A program made the translations under genes and the position numbers. A DNA stretch of 64,000 nt, taken from the NCBI GenBank assembly GCA_021234155.1, contig JAJEKV010000077.1:1374627-1438626 (forward strand), read 5' to 3'. Below, piece by piece: positions 35,600 to 48,059 of this stretch (position 1 is the first letter of the stretch; each line of letters begins with the position of its first letter). The notes beneath the pieces are model-generated. The model was not told the origin of the DNA, searched no databases, and saw only the letters and a program-made list of their open reading frames with translations. This stretch comes from Isoetes taiwanensis. Taxonomy: Eukaryota > Streptophyta > Lycopodiopsida > Isoetales > Isoetaceae.

Positions 35600-36200
35600 A
35601 CTTTGCAACTTGTCTATCTTATATCGCTAGTTATACTGATCAAAGCATTTTTATTGAAACAATGAGTTATTTTGGTAGAGGTTCGAGCCCCCAAAATCAT
35701 AGGTGAACTCGTATTTCATGTTTTAAAATCATAGGCCCCCAATCATATAATTGTAACTAGAGATGCCCAGAGGCTCAACATACGGTTTGGGTCGTAGAAT
35801 CGATAGATCTGATGAGCGATCTAGTCCAGGGTGCAATCGTTTAAAATATGTAGCACTATTATATATTAACTGAGGATAATGAAAATTGACTCTATAGAAT
35901 CACATTAGTTTCATTTGTTGAAATAACCAAATTGTACAATTGAATTTGCCAGATTTTGGCTCGATAACTGAATGCCACAATGTCATCATTCAGAGCCATA
36001 CAGAAACTTTTAGAGTAGTTAAATTTTGCAATAGTTCCACGATCTTCTTTTTGCAACATGTGGTTCTTTGGTGATGTTTTAAAGCGTCTTAGGTCGACAT
36101 CTTATCAGGTATATTGTTGTAGTTTGGGTACTGTATAGCGAGGCTTGCAAAATACTATAAGGTTTGAGGTAATATACTAAATAGTGGAAGGAGAGATCCG
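35600..36200. other. Gene-free stretch with an R1 fragment
   Basis: No gene recognised. GGTTCGAGCCC near 35681 matches a Pol III B box but has no visible A box or tRNA fold. R1 copy c lies at 36110-36185. Confidence 0.4.
36110..36185 (+). repeat. Repeat family R1, copy c (fragment)
   Basis: GGCTTGCAAAATACTATAAGG and AATATACTAAATAGTG match the R1 core at 3490-3535. It abuts the start of LINE C. Confidence 0.6.
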
Positions 36201-36259
36201 GGTGAGGGGAGAGATGACTAGGCGCTCAACTTGGCGCCTCGAGAACAGGGACGGCTTCG

Positions 36260-38377
36260 ATGGATGAGGCAGAGGTCACCTCTGCTTTTCCCCAGAATCT
36301 TGTCCCTGGCATAGATCTGTCACCTCAAGCCCCGTTAATCATTAGACTTTGGATAGCACAAACCTGTAGGAGTAGGCTTTCTGTAGGATTCTTAAATTTT
36401 CGTCCAAATTGTGCAACAAATTTTTTGTGTGTGCTTTCTTTCTCTGAAGAAGGAAGGCTTCTCATCCACGGACTCAATTCTTCGGGATTCCTTGAGACAA
36501 TTCAGAGGAATCATGCCTTCTTGGATAGGTTGCTAGTTCTTGAGTCGGAACCATTTGTTATCAGGCTGTGTTGTCAGATTCTTGGTCTTTACTCTCGACA
36601 CGATTTAAGCTTGGGACCGGGGATCAACATCCTTGTGCTTCAAGATGAGACCTAAAATGACCACCTTTAAAGAAGACTGTTCCGGCTAAAGATTCTTGGA
36701 GGAAATGGATGATCACAAAACAATTTGCCAAGAAAGCAAAGACTGGAGGATTACTCTTAAACTGGAACAAAATGGTGACTTAGCCTGGACAAAGATGAAA
36801 AAGCTCACTGTGGCCTTCGATATCATCAGAGAATAGCCGGCTATTGAATGTATGGGAATTAAGAAAGAAGGTCAGATTGTTGCATGTCAAGAGGAGATTT
36901 CTAGGTTGGAAAGGCAATATGCTGAAGGAAAAGCTGACGAGAGAGATCTAGTTTGGAATATGATCAAAAGACTTCAAGAACTCGATCTGCTGCTTTATCA
37001 AATGATTAAGATGAAATCCCGGCACTCTAAAGAATATTATTGTAGCTTGAAGAATCAAGCATTTAAGAAGAGCATGACGGAATTACTTCTTACAAAAAAA
37101 GATTTGGCGGAAGAGCTCGAGCTTATGGAATGGAAATCTAAAGCTTCCTTCCGTCTTGTTTGAGTTTGGAAAAGTGCAGATGATCATGAAATAATCAAAT
37201 TCAAAGAAAAAATTAAGGATGATCTTTCTTTATTGGTTGCAGCAGAGCTTAAAAATGTGGAAGTCGATCATGATATAGTTGTTCAGAAGCTTGTCCCTAC
37301 CAAAGATTGCTCGATCTGTGACATCAAAGGATACTTCAACCCACGAGAAGCAAGCAAATGTCCTTGTCCCAACTGCACAAGGGTTGTTAGCCTCAACTTG
37401 GATAAGTTGTTGACAAAAATTTATGACTCAAAGCTCTGCTCCAAAATTCCAACTATGGGCAAGTACGACAAGATTAATGGTACGTCCCCCTCCTTTAAAA
37501 ATATTCTTTTAAATTCTTTCGATGGGGATAGTATCTATAGTAATCTGGAAGGGAAAAGGTATGCTAAAGGTTATGTGGTGGATCTCTATGCTATAAAGGA
37601 CAAGGAAGCAATAGTAAAATATTCTTTCAATGGTGTCCTTGTCCATTTTCCTTTGGAATGCCCTCAGATTAATGAGGTCAAGTATTGACTTAACAAAACC
37701 ATTAACATTCCTATCCTTTCCATTTTAAAAATGGATTCCAGAACCTATCAAATTTTTTGCAGAGATAGCAATCATAGAAAAACCATGCTCACAATATTGC
37801 TAATTGCCCTACTTACATTATGAACTAGAATCCTCTTTATATCCCAGGTGATTTTTCTGGTATTGCTACTACCACTTGGATTTCTTGTCCGAATCTGCCT
37901 CCTATGTTCTGGACTCATAACCATCTTAAAGCTATTGGCAGATGTCTCGAGGAAGTTATTCATATCTGTATTTCTCAAACTGATTTTTCCTCTATTTGCA
38001 TAATTAAAGAAATTGACTCCAATTGGGAAAATTATATTGGTACCAGAAAATATACCTTTCTGGATGTGCATATCAAGTATTCTAAGATTTCTGTCTCTAT
38101 TCATAAAAGAGATACTAAAGATATTCCAAATAAAAAGAAGTCTCCCATGTATTCTACTCCAGTTAAAAAAATGTGGGTACAAAAGAAAGATAATTCGGTA
38201 AAAGACAAAGTCATTGAGAAAGGGGAATGTAGTAAACAAAATAAGGAGGTAGTGAAAGTGATTGTACCTTTTAAAATAAGTATTCCATGGACTGGACCTG
38301 AAAGCAAGCTGAGTAAGCAAAGTAAAATTATTATCAAAGAGATAACTGAGGAGAATAATCTGATTCAATATGAGTAA
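36260..38377 (+). pseudogene. LINE C ORF1 (DUF4283-like), frame-broken
   Basis: Several plus-strand frames line up as one degenerate ORF1. A helical Lys/Glu-rich segment (36852-37163, EEISRLERQYAEGKADERD) is followed by a Cys-rich patch (DCSICDIKGYFNPREASKC, then PCPNC, near 37310-37375). The body resembles the plant-LINE DUF4283 domain: YSFNGVLVHFPLECP (about 37620-37660), MDSRTYQIFCRDSNHRKTM, and MFWTHNHLKAIGRCLEEVIHI (from 37904). A Lys-rich tail ends at 38377. DUF4283 ORF1 proteins bind element RNA. Stops at 36654, 37162, 37686 and between frames make it non-functional. Confidence 0.65.
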
Positions 38378-38582
38378 AATTAAGAAGAGATTTTATATGA
38401 TAGTGATCAGTCCAATATCTCTGAGTTAGGTTATCTAGAGTACATTATTGACAGCGATTTGGAAAGAGAAGAAGAGAAAAGTTCTTGACAGATAATTGAC
38501 TATCAAAGGAAAAAGAAAAACAGAAAACAAACCCCAAAGCCTTCTAGAAGAAGCTCAAGGGTCTTAAAGAAAACAAGTTTTT

Positions 38583-38778
38583 ATGGATATTAATTTTAGG
38601 TGTGTGTCTTGGAATCTCCAAGGCATTAATTCTAATGTCAACCATGATAGGTTAAAAGTATGTATTTCTTCTATTAATTCTGACATGATTTTCTTTCAGG
38701 AACATAAGCTTCATGATGATGATTTTGAAAGACTAATTGCTAACTCTTTGCCTTCAAACTATAGACTTTGGGCTATTA
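38583..38778 (+). pseudogene. LINE C ORF2, endonuclease N-terminal part
   Basis: From ATG 38583 the frame reads CVSWNLQGINS and MIFFQEHKL, the first two AP-endonuclease motifs (Asn in WNLQG, Glu in QEHK). It ends at YRLWAI, where the inserted element begins. The continuation is at 50077. Confidence 0.85.
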
Positions 38779-39160
38779 TACACAAGGCACCCAAAATTTA
38801 ACCACTATAATAAACCACTGAAAAACCACTATAGATGTGGTTTTTTATGTTAAAAATTCTATTCTTAGTAATAACCACATAGCTTAGTGGTTTTTATAAC
38901 TAGTATGTGGTTATTCATGTTGATGTTGTGTTACAACATGGTATATTAAAGTCGATATTAGTTTATTACATGGTTTCTAACATCAATGGTGACTATTTTT
39001 ATTGGTTTTCTAACATAGCATGACTTATTAAATCAACAAAAGTTTGTAGCATGGTTTTTCAACAACACTTTAAATATGGCAATGGTTGTTTATGCTGGTT
39101 TTCTATTCTCACATGGCTTAGAGAAGTTGAAGTGGTTTATAGCATGGGTTTTTATACCAA

Positions 39161-39300
39161 TCCCATCGATCCGAGCCATCGGATCGCCATTCTGGGAAAG
39201 GACGAGCCCCTATATTAGGCTAGTTCCATTCTCAGACCGGTTATCGGCGTCTTCTCACAGCAGCATTTTCTTCGTTCTCGTAGCTTCTCCTCTTTCCTTG
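39161..39300 (+). repeat. Internal direct repeat of the 11.3-kb element, copy 1
   Basis: The block CCCATCGATCC...GGATCGCCATT...GCTAGTTCCATTCT...ACCGGTTATCG...GCATTTTCTTCGTTC recurs at 44943-45070. It includes a TATATTA box near 39210 that the second copy lacks. It marks the inner border of the left subterminal region. Confidence 0.8.
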
Positions 39301-39399
39301 CCATTGCTTCTCCTCCAGGATGCCGTTGTCCCGAATGTTTTTCCCACTGGATCTCTTGCCCAGCTTCACTATCGGATCTCTTCTCAACATCGTCGCCCA

Positions 39400-42300
39400 G
39401 CAATCTTCATGGCAAGTCGTTTTGTGGTTCGTTTTTTGGCAGGTGCGCCTCTCTAAACTGTGATTTTTGCGATGTGATTCTTTCAGTATTATGAATTGAG
39501 CTATTGTCTCTGGATTTCTGCATTTTCTACTCTAATTCTTGTCTTTCTTATGCTATCTGTGATGATCTCGCTGCTTGCATGTACTCATGTCCTCTACAGC
39601 ATGAGCATGCATGGTTAGGTAGGGCACCATCTTGCGGAAAGCATATGCATGCTATGGCACTGTACAACATTCAGGAGCCGGATTAAATTCCTCTTTCCAT
39701 TATGCGGGGTTGGGTGATACTTGTTTATGATTGGATTGGATTCGGCGGTCTGTTTTCAGATTCTAGCTTATCATTCTTCTCTTTTAATGTTGCATTTTCC
39801 TTTTACTTGATGGTTTGATCTCTTCGTTGTGCACACCGCTGTGATTCGGGTCTTCTCCAAATCGACCCTTCTACCCATCCACATTGTTTCTCCACCTAGG
39901 TTATTTTCCGCATTCGGATCCACGGGTTATTTTATCCACAGTTATTTTCGCCTCTTCCTGCGGCAATGGACTCCCTCATCACATCTAGGTATGCTCACGG
40001 CATGGCATCCATATTCCTCCGTGTATGGCATTCGGTTTAGTCGCATTTTTCTCGCCATCTCTCACGCCCCATCACGATTGTGCGGGTCCACCATTTTGTT
40101 TCTTCTAGCTTGGAGAACTTTTGGATTTCCATGGTTTCCCTTAGACACTTTTCCTACCTATCCTATCTCGACCTTCCATTGCTCTTTTTCGCGATTCTTG
40201 TCCATCCGTCTCTGCACTTTTGTGGCATGCCCATTTTTCTATGGCTAGGTGAAACCTACTATATCTTTATTTAGGATTGGTTTCTGATGGCTAGGAGGAT
40301 TCGATGCAGCTACATCCCCTCTTGTTACTTCGATCTGTGATAGCGGCATGGGCGGGAAGCGATTCTCTGTCTCTCTTCTTTGTGTTTCTCGATTTTTTGT
40401 CGCGGGTCGTTTTTACGGTGGGCCGGGAGGGCGGTTTGATTCCCTTGTTCTAGCGGGCCCATTGGTGCCCGGGCAGGGAGCTCAAGGCGCGAATCCGCTA
40501 TCTGCAGATCCGCCATCCGGCATCGGGGGCAGCACTCACCACTCGATTGGCTGGGGATCACAACTGTCAAATTGACCTACTCATGGACTGTTTCGCCATG
40601 CGGTCATCGAGCTATGGCAGGGGCCATCCTGGATTCCGATCCCTATGCACCATGATCGTTTGTAGCTCATGGCATGCTAAGTTCGCTTTCGGATCCCCCC
40701 TATTCTTGGACCCGTCTGGGCCATCCGTTTGGCTTAGAGATTGCCACGGGGAAGCTCCTCCGTTCCTGCTTTTGCACGCCCATCTTTCGTTTGGCTTCTA
40801 CCGCACGCCCATCTTTCTCGTTTTTTGGCTTCTCACCGCCTACCTTCTTGAATCCCTGGTAGCTTCCTTCTTTTCGGCTTTGCCCTCGTACGGGCCGCCT
40901 CCCTTCTCTTGTGGGAGGCTCACCCCCACATGTGAGGGCCATCCGGCCGCGGGGTAATCCTATTGGTATAATAGGTGGCATCCCCGATTTAAGGGGTGCT
41001 CACCTTTTCACGCACCATGGGTTTTTTCAACTTCTCTCTTTCTATTCCCTTTCACATTTATATTATGCTTCACTACCTCGGCTTCATATCATATTTCTTC
41101 ACACACTTTTCACTTATCACTTATTTTACTCCCTTACACATCTATCAATTGCGTGCATTTGTTGGCTTTGCCCTTGGGCTAGAGGTTAGTCTCCTGTTAG
41201 GGTTTGCAAAGGTATTCTATATGTTGGGGTTCTTGCTTAAGGGTATGTAGGCTTTTTCTTTTTTTCGGTCATTTTCTCGTCAAAATCTTTGTTGTAGCAT
41301 TTCTTACAACTATCGTTTTTCATAGGGATTGTTCTTGTGCATGATCCGTGCAATTTCTTCTCGTTTCTAGGCATCCATGGAGTGATTGCCTCGTTATTTG
41401 TGCTTCTAGCATTATTTGGGATTTTCTGAGTACATTTACTCTTATGAATGGTGCTTTGGCATGGGTTTTTATTAGTAATTTGTAGTGTGTTTTCTATACG
41501 ATGTCTTTTTGCAAGTATACATTGTTTTTGACTTATACAGTGCGTTTGGTCCTTTGTGGCGTGCTAATCGGAAATGGTATATTTGATTTCTTATCCGTGT
41601 TTGCCCATATTAGCCCTGATTTGGTCCTAATATTAATTTTTGAATCAATACTTTCCTTGTGATCTCGGTTGTTGCTCTTATACTTTCCGGCCTCATTGGA
41701 TACTTTCACGCATTATTCGCTTTTCCACATGTTGTTTTGCATGCTCATTCACATATTTCTATGGGTTTCTTCACCTTCATTAATAATGCAAGTTGATTTT
41801 AGACCCAATTTCTTTTTTCTGCATGTCCTCGATATCAATTTTGCATTTGGACTTATGCCTGGTTTTACATTCGGTGGGCATTTAATTCGCGGTTTACCTT
41901 ATCATCATAAATCATTTGGGTTTGATTCTTGGTTTGGATATGAGGTGGGGTTCTCGATTTCTATGTTTTCTCATGTCTTATTCATAATTGCATTTGAATA
42001 TGAGGCATCTAGGGGCTTTTGTTTTAGGAGGTGGTTCCTCCCATGTTTATCTCTTTAAGATGTTACTTTTTCCAAGTTGATGGACATCTAGTTTTTATAT
42101 ATGTGCTATTATCCTTTGAATTTGAGGTTTTTTCATGGTGGTTTTGGATTTTTAACCTTCGCGAATTGTGTTTTTATCGTGGATTCGATGCACCATACTA
42201 TTTAAATGGGTTTATGCTCTCCTCAAGGCTACATTTTTTTCTCTTGTTTATGTTACCTCACTTTTTTCCCTCATTTTAGCCTTGTAGTCGCTTTTACTTG

Positions 42301-45300
42301 GGATGTTGTCTTGTTTTTATAATTCTACTGCAGCCCCCATGGTTTATTACCTTTTATTGCTTATAGATTTGTGGCCACCATCTTCCGGTTGCATTTGTCT
42401 TTTTTACATTGATGCATTCCATTCCATGGTCCGGTTCTTGATTATGGCCTCAATTATTATGTTATCTCTCCCCACATATATCTCTTTTTGTATGTTATTT
42501 TTTATATTGTGGTTCCCATGTGGTTATATGTGGCATTCTTTTTCAAAGCGTTTAGGATTTCCCCCATGGTGGTTTTTTGGGTTTATCTTTTGCACTTTTT
42601 GTTTGTATCTTGTGTGTGATGCACTACACATTTCTCGGGTGGTATCACGTTATTCGGTGGTATTATCTTCTACATTCTAGGTTTCTCATAGTTGTTGGGT
42701 TTTATTTTTTGCACTTGTGGTTTATCTTGTTTTTTTTTTTTTTTGATGTAACTGCACTCTTCAACAAATTGTCCTGGTTATTCCCGGTTGATCTTCTTGT
42801 TTATGTTCGGCCCCGCATTTTTACTTTAATTTCTTTTTGTGGCCTATGTGTTTGTTTTCTCGGTCACGGCTTTGTTTTTTCTATTTTATATCTTTGCATT
42901 CTCATGGTTTCATTCTTTTTATTGCCCTGAGATTTATTCACCACATATGCCGGGGTTACTTTTGTCTTTTTATGTCCCGCATTTGCCGGTTGTTAAAATA
43001 TTGTTACTCACCTTTGTGTATGCCATCTTAGTTATTTTCAATATTGCTACATGGCTTGTGTTCCAAGTATTCCGTATGTTGGGGGATTTTTTGCTTGGGG
43101 TCATGTCGGCGCTTATTGTTCACATATTTACTATAGTAAGTTCCTTTGTAGTATTCTTTTACGATTATTGTATGAGTACTATAATGGGTTCTCTTCTTGT
43201 TTTCACAAAGCCATCAATTTAATTGCCTCATCATTTATGCATCTAGAGTTGCCTTGGCATTGCTAGGCGTAATGGGACCTACTTTTTCACGGTTTCTTGT
43301 CTTAGAATACGATCAATGGAAACATTTTTTGCATCATATGGTGGCTCCTTCATTTTGCTTAGATACATGCATTTTTTCTATGTGCTAGATGATTTTTAAT
43401 CTATTGGTTCTTTATGGGCTATGGCTCCTCCATCTTGCTTAGATACATGCATTTTTTCTATGTGTTCGATGATTTTTATTCTATTGGTTCTTTATGGGCT
43501 TTAGGTTGGTGGATCGATATCTCTGCCACTTTTTCATCACGTGGTGGCTTACTCAATTTTATCTAGATTCATGAATGTGGGTATTTTCCATTTTCTATAG
43601 GGGATTTGGTTATTTATCATGAATCGACTCTTTTGGACTGTGTACATATGTTCCTGATGGAAACGATGTAGAGCCCATGTAGAGACAATGTGTTAAATAT
43701 TGTGTCCTCCACCTTCTTTAGTTCCCCGTGTTTTTGCACCATGCGGTCGTGTCATGCTCGTATCCTGCTTGGTGGTTCTTCATTGGCCTTACGCACCATG
43801 GTGGCCTTTACTGAATGGCCGGATCGGCATGGGCGTCTTTTATTAAAGAGTTTCTGTTTTTGATGCATTTTCTTTGGCTTTATTGCCACATCTTTCGGCG
43901 ACCTTCTTTGCAGGGTCGAGGCGTCATGTAACTCTTTATGTTTTTAAGTTCTCAATTTGAATGAAGTTAACATGGTTTTATGTTGTTGTGGCGACTACTT
44001 CTCGCTTGCTCACCCCGGGAGGTTCCCTTTTTCTTTCGCGACTTTGCCTTTAGTTTTTCCTCTTTCGTGCCCCATCTACTCTTTTGGCTTATTTCACTAT
44101 GTTCGCCGTTTGTTGCTTGGTCGCGTCATGCTTTTTCCTTTTCTTCCACGACTTCTCCTTTTTGTTGTTCTGCGGCCCCTTTTTTCTCTTCATCATCCTC
44201 GGATGTCGACCTCCTCCATTTCTTCGCCTCGGCGACCATATCCTTTTTCATCAACTTTTCCGCCATTTTACCTTTTCGTTGGCTCGTCGGTGTCTACTTT
44301 TAGATCCAGCTCGCTCCTCGTACCTTTCTTCCTCTCCTGCTTTCGGCATGTTAAATTTTTCTCCGGCTCTCACGGCATCCAGACTTCTTTTCCCTCTCGG
44401 CCCAGCTGCCTCTTTTGTAATTTTCCTTCGCGCTTTTTGCGGCGTCTCGGGAGCCCTTGCCCTCAATTGGGCGTGATCTTTCTTTTCCTTATCGCGTGGA
44501 TCTTCTTATTACGTCATTCAAAGCGTGACCAACTTGCCCGGCGGTCATCACGATTTCTTTTAGCCGCTTGCCTTAAGTTAAATTTTCTGTCTCTATCCTT
44601 GTACGATTTCTCTAGGTTCTTATCATCTCCTCGATCCTCCATCCGTGGCCCCCCCCTTTTCGTTCATCTCCTTCTTCTTTCGCGTCCTTTATAAACTTCT
44701 TGCTATCGGCTTGGATCCATCCGATATGGTACTCATTCGGCTCGTCGCGGGGGCCTTTTCTTTGCTTCGGGGAGTTCCACATGATCTTTACTTGGCGCAC
44801 TCACGGTCGTTAGGCTCCTCTTCTTCTCATTCTGGCTATGTGCTTGCGATCCTACTCCAACACACTGGAGGTTTTGGCGGGGCAGTTATAGTTAAAGTCC
44901 TTTGGTTGATGGTCGGTTTTGTGTCTCGGCGAGTCCTTTCCCGAATCCCATCGATCCAGGAGCCATCCGGATCGCCATTAGGAAAGGGCGAAAACTAGGC
45001 TAGTTCCATTCTGGACCGGTTATCGTCTTCTCCGGCGGCATTTTCTTCGTTCGTAGCTTCCTCCCTTCCGCCTGGCTGCGTGGTGTATGTCTTTTCATTT
45101 GTATTAGTATTGGTTCTTGCCCTTTTTTTTGTTTTTCACTTGTGGTGTCGCTTTTTTCTTGTTGATGTTTCCTTGGCATTTTTCTCAGGTTTTTTCCCGC
45201 TGCGGGTGATCTTTGTTTATTTCCACCTTGAGGGTGATGCATCTTTATATATCATGTTTTCCACCGGCGGGTGATGCTTTTTTCTTCTCCGGTGGCGCTA

Positions 45301-45830
45301 TCTTCTTTTTTGTTATGCTCTTTTTTTTTTTGTCTATTTTATGCCTTATATCTTCCGGCTTTCTTGATCTTGATTCTTTTTTTATGGGGGCTTGTTTCTC
45401 TAACTCTTCTACGGGTGTTTTTTGAGTTTTGGGTGTTGCGAGTTTCGCTATCTTCCAGCGGCTTTTGGGGTCTGATGGTTTCCGTTCGTCATCCTCGTTG
45501 TTATATGGGGTTTTTTCATGGTTGCTTAGGTCGTGCTTCGGTTTGCCTTCAAGGCTCGTCCGGTTTCTCTGTTCTCTAGGCAATACATTCCCGAGGTTGG
45601 TGGCGACCATTTCTCATTAGGGTTTTCTCGAAACCCGGTAGTGGGGTTTTTTATCCCGATGAGAACTTGTCGCCATTGCCCTCTTATAATTGCCTTAGCA
45701 CATTTTTTCTTTTTGGGGGTAGTCCGATATTGTTCCTATGTTAGGCTACCCCTCTCTCTCTTCTTATACATTGTATCTTCTTCTTTGTGATGAATGACAA
45801 GCCTATCTATCGGCCGGTTTTGTGTCTCTC
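39400..45830. other. T-rich, A-poor core of the 11.3-kb element
   Basis: More than 6 kb with very strong strand asymmetry; for example, the 60 bases at 42541-42600 contain 30 T and 8 A. Long plus-strand frames (up to 245 codons at 43957-44694) exist only because stops need A. They translate to low-complexity Phe/Leu/Ser sequence with no domain. An 83-bp tandem duplication lies at 43338-43500. Confidence 0.7.
44943..45070 (+). repeat. Internal direct repeat of the 11.3-kb element, copy 2
   Basis: Second copy of the 39161-39300 block. The preceding GTGTCTCGGCGAGTCCTTTC recurs at about 45820 (GTGTCTCTCGCGAGTCC), so the T-rich core is itself framed by repeats. Confidence 0.75.
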
Positions 45831-45844
45831 GCGAGTCCTTTCCC

Positions 45845-46260
45845 AGAATTTAAATGCCATGGTGGTTATTCATGCTAGTTTACTATCTTAATAATTAGGT
45901 TATAAAATGGTTGTGGTTTGTAGAATGGTTTTCGATACCGAGTTGATTGTCATGGTCACTATTCATAGGTATCACCTAAAAGGATGTGGCTATCCATAGT
46001 GGTTATTCATAAAGCACCCAAAAAACAATTGTCATAATTAGCCGCTATCAAACCATTAAGAATAGATATAGTGGTTTTTTAGAACTATATATGGTTTTGC
46101 ATTCACACTTCTTATATTGATTAGCAGAGGTTTCTAACATGGTTTTCAAATTCTCAATACCAAGTTAATATCCACGTCCAATATATATTAAGAAGTAAAA
46201 TATGCTATAATGGTCTTTGAAACTAGGTTGCAGTTTGATTTTGTAAAATACGATAGTTAT
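45845..46260. repeat. Internal subterminal-type region with a second, degenerate left terminus
   Basis: GTGGTTATTCAT motifs like those of the left end (38898) recur at about 45856 and 46000. At 46012 the words AAAGCACCCAAAAAAC, then AGATATAGTGGTTTTTTA, copy the order of the left end (AAGGCACCCAAAATT, then CTATAGATGTGGTTTTTTA). It reads as the decayed left end of a nested or duplicated element. Confidence 0.6.
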
Positions 46261-46264
46261 TAAA

Positions 46265-46291
46265 TAGATAGATAGATAGATAGATAGATAG
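46265..46291. repeat. (GATA)n microsatellite
   Basis: Six to seven TAGA/GATA units. Confidence 0.95.
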
Positions 46292-46299
46292 TAGTTTTA

Positions 46300-47480
46300 A
46301 CGTCACGCCACTAGGCAGCATCCAACTGGACATGTGACCACACACCACACTACAACAATTTCTTTGGTTGTTGAACCAATTTTTTTTCTCCAAGGCACTT
46401 TTAGATATCATATTGCATAGTAAGGTTTTTCTCGCTTTACATGTACCTTTAGATGTTCATCACAACGTTTGCAAACTCAATCATGCCATAAAAGAGAGTA
46501 ATTCGCCACTAATTTTGTTGAGGCGAGCCGCTAACAATCTTCACAATGACCTGTGCTGCTTAGTAAAATCTATACTAAGCTAGTAAGGAGACTAGAATAG
46601 AGACTGCTAATATATAGAACGTTTGAGCACTCCGAAAAAATGAGGACTTGCCTTATGATTTGGCATCCTCATACCTCAAAAATACACTGCCATATATATT
46701 GCTCTACATATTGCTGGTGATTGTTTCCTCATGATGGTGTGAGATATCGTACATGCTCTTGCTACAACTCACAATGACCCAATTTCCTTTTACGAGGGAA
46801 ATCTTGGCTAGGTGAAATAACACAAGAAAGTAACCACAGTAACCATGAACAAATCTCTTGGTGCTAGTAGAGTTGCAAGTTGAATAATATGTGGGAATAA
46901 TGGTAGCAACTAATTATTACTAATCAAAAGATGGAAAGAACATTTGAGCTCCATGACTCTTCCTATTATACAAGGACATACATATTGCTTGTCAGTTTTT
47001 TTTGAACATTAGATAGTCCAGAATGACCAAATGTATGTGGGACATTACACATATTGTTGCTGGACCAAGCTAAAGCAACTCACTTTAATTCAAAAGGTGG
47101 ACCTTGGGCTTCGTGAACTTGTAATTCGAAATAAAAAGAAAATGGCAAAGATCATAAAATACATAATCATATTGACATAGAAGAATCCTACTCCAGTTGC
47201 TTTTTACATGTAATATCGACCTTGGGGCCATCATAGGAAAACAGAAATAATGTAATATGGTGTTTCTGCAAATATCTGGACATGTTCGAAAATAAGATAA
47301 CTCAATAAGATATGAATGGATCTGAAAGTGAACTGAAAACCAACCCATTTTATCCTTTGAACAAAACAATAGAAAGGAGTTGGTTAGCTGGTTAGGAAAA
47401 ACATATATCATTCTCTTGGGAAAATAATACAGTATATGACTCTGAAACAAAATAATGGCATCGACATTTGCTCAACTCAG
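46300..47480. other. Right part of the 11.3-kb element, no gene seen
   Basis: AT-rich sequence with no recognisable coding region. Confidence 0.4.
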
Positions 47481-47547
47481 CTGACAGTGTAGTTTTGATC
47501 TCACATTAGCACAAATGGTTGTAGCCTTTCTGCGGCAGAGGATATTA

Positions 47548-47763
47548 CCTGGAATAAAACTTCATGAGCAAGTTCGATACAGCTCCATTGGCTCTCATCA
47601 ATTCCTTTTCTGATACACAGCTCCTATCTATAGGAATCCTTCCTGCCCTGTTCCTCAACTCGTTATAGGCTTCCAAACGAGCTCCCACCTCCGGAGACGA
47701 CAACGCATGCGAGCTGGGCAGTGCATTCAAAGTCCCAGTTTGCAACAAAACCCATGCTGGCAC
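47548..47763 (-). other. Exon-like open segment inside the 11.3-kb element, unidentified
   Basis: The minus strand encodes SSPEVGARLEAYNELRNRAG and CVSEKELMRANGAVSNLLMKF. It ends at a good 5' splice site (TTCCAG|GTAATAT, about 47548). Composition and codon pattern look more like a real exon than the T-rich core. I do not recognise the protein. It may be a fragment of a captured host gene. Confidence 0.35.
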
Positions 47764-47983
47764 CGGTTAGCCGGTTTCGAAATGGATGCTCAAGAATAGC
47801 TCCAACCGCCAATTTACACCCTATAGCAAGTTTTGAGCAGTCATGGTATATTTTTGGCATATACAAGTATATACTTAGAATATGCTACAGACCCACATAA
47901 ACAAGGGCTTGCCCTCCTAGGGGCAACCCAAAAAATTCCCGAACCAAGATTGGTACACACCTAAATATAAAAAGGATACATTT

Positions 47984-48012
47984 AGGGTTAGGGTTAGGTT
48001 AACCCTAAATCA
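47984..48012. repeat. Short telomere-like motif (TTTAGGG/TTAGGG)
   Basis: TTTAGGGTTAGGGTTAGG is followed by its near complement TTAACCCTAAA. It is too short for an interstitial telomere and is noted only as a palindromic motif. Confidence 0.5.
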
Positions 48013-48059
48013 TATGTTTCGTGGAAGAAATCTTGCGAAGGCCTTGAGAGATGGCATTC

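Larger units (their letters stand above)
36190..38778 (+). mobile_element. LINE C, 5' half (interrupted by the 11.3-kb element)
   Basis: This holds ORF1 (36260-38377) and the first 65 codons of ORF2 (38583-38778, MDINFRCVSWNLQGINS). The sequence breaks off inside the endonuclease domain after YRLWAI and resumes at 50077 in the matching frame. The 5' boundary is approximate. Confidence 0.85.

Noticed and set aside
36260-36655. Independent host gene before LINE C
   Set aside because: Its position directly upstream of ORF1 pieces in the same orientation fits the degenerate LINE ORF1 or 5' region better; no host-protein motif is seen.
43957-44694. 245-codon plus-strand frame and many neighbouring Phe/Leu-rich frames that look like membrane proteins
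   Set aside because: The whole 39.4-45.8 kb region is T-rich and A-poor, so stops are scarce in all plus frames; overlapping frames are equally open and none has a conserved motif.
47984-48012. Interstitial telomere array
   Set aside because: Fewer than three units, followed by the complement; too short to be a telomeric insertion.
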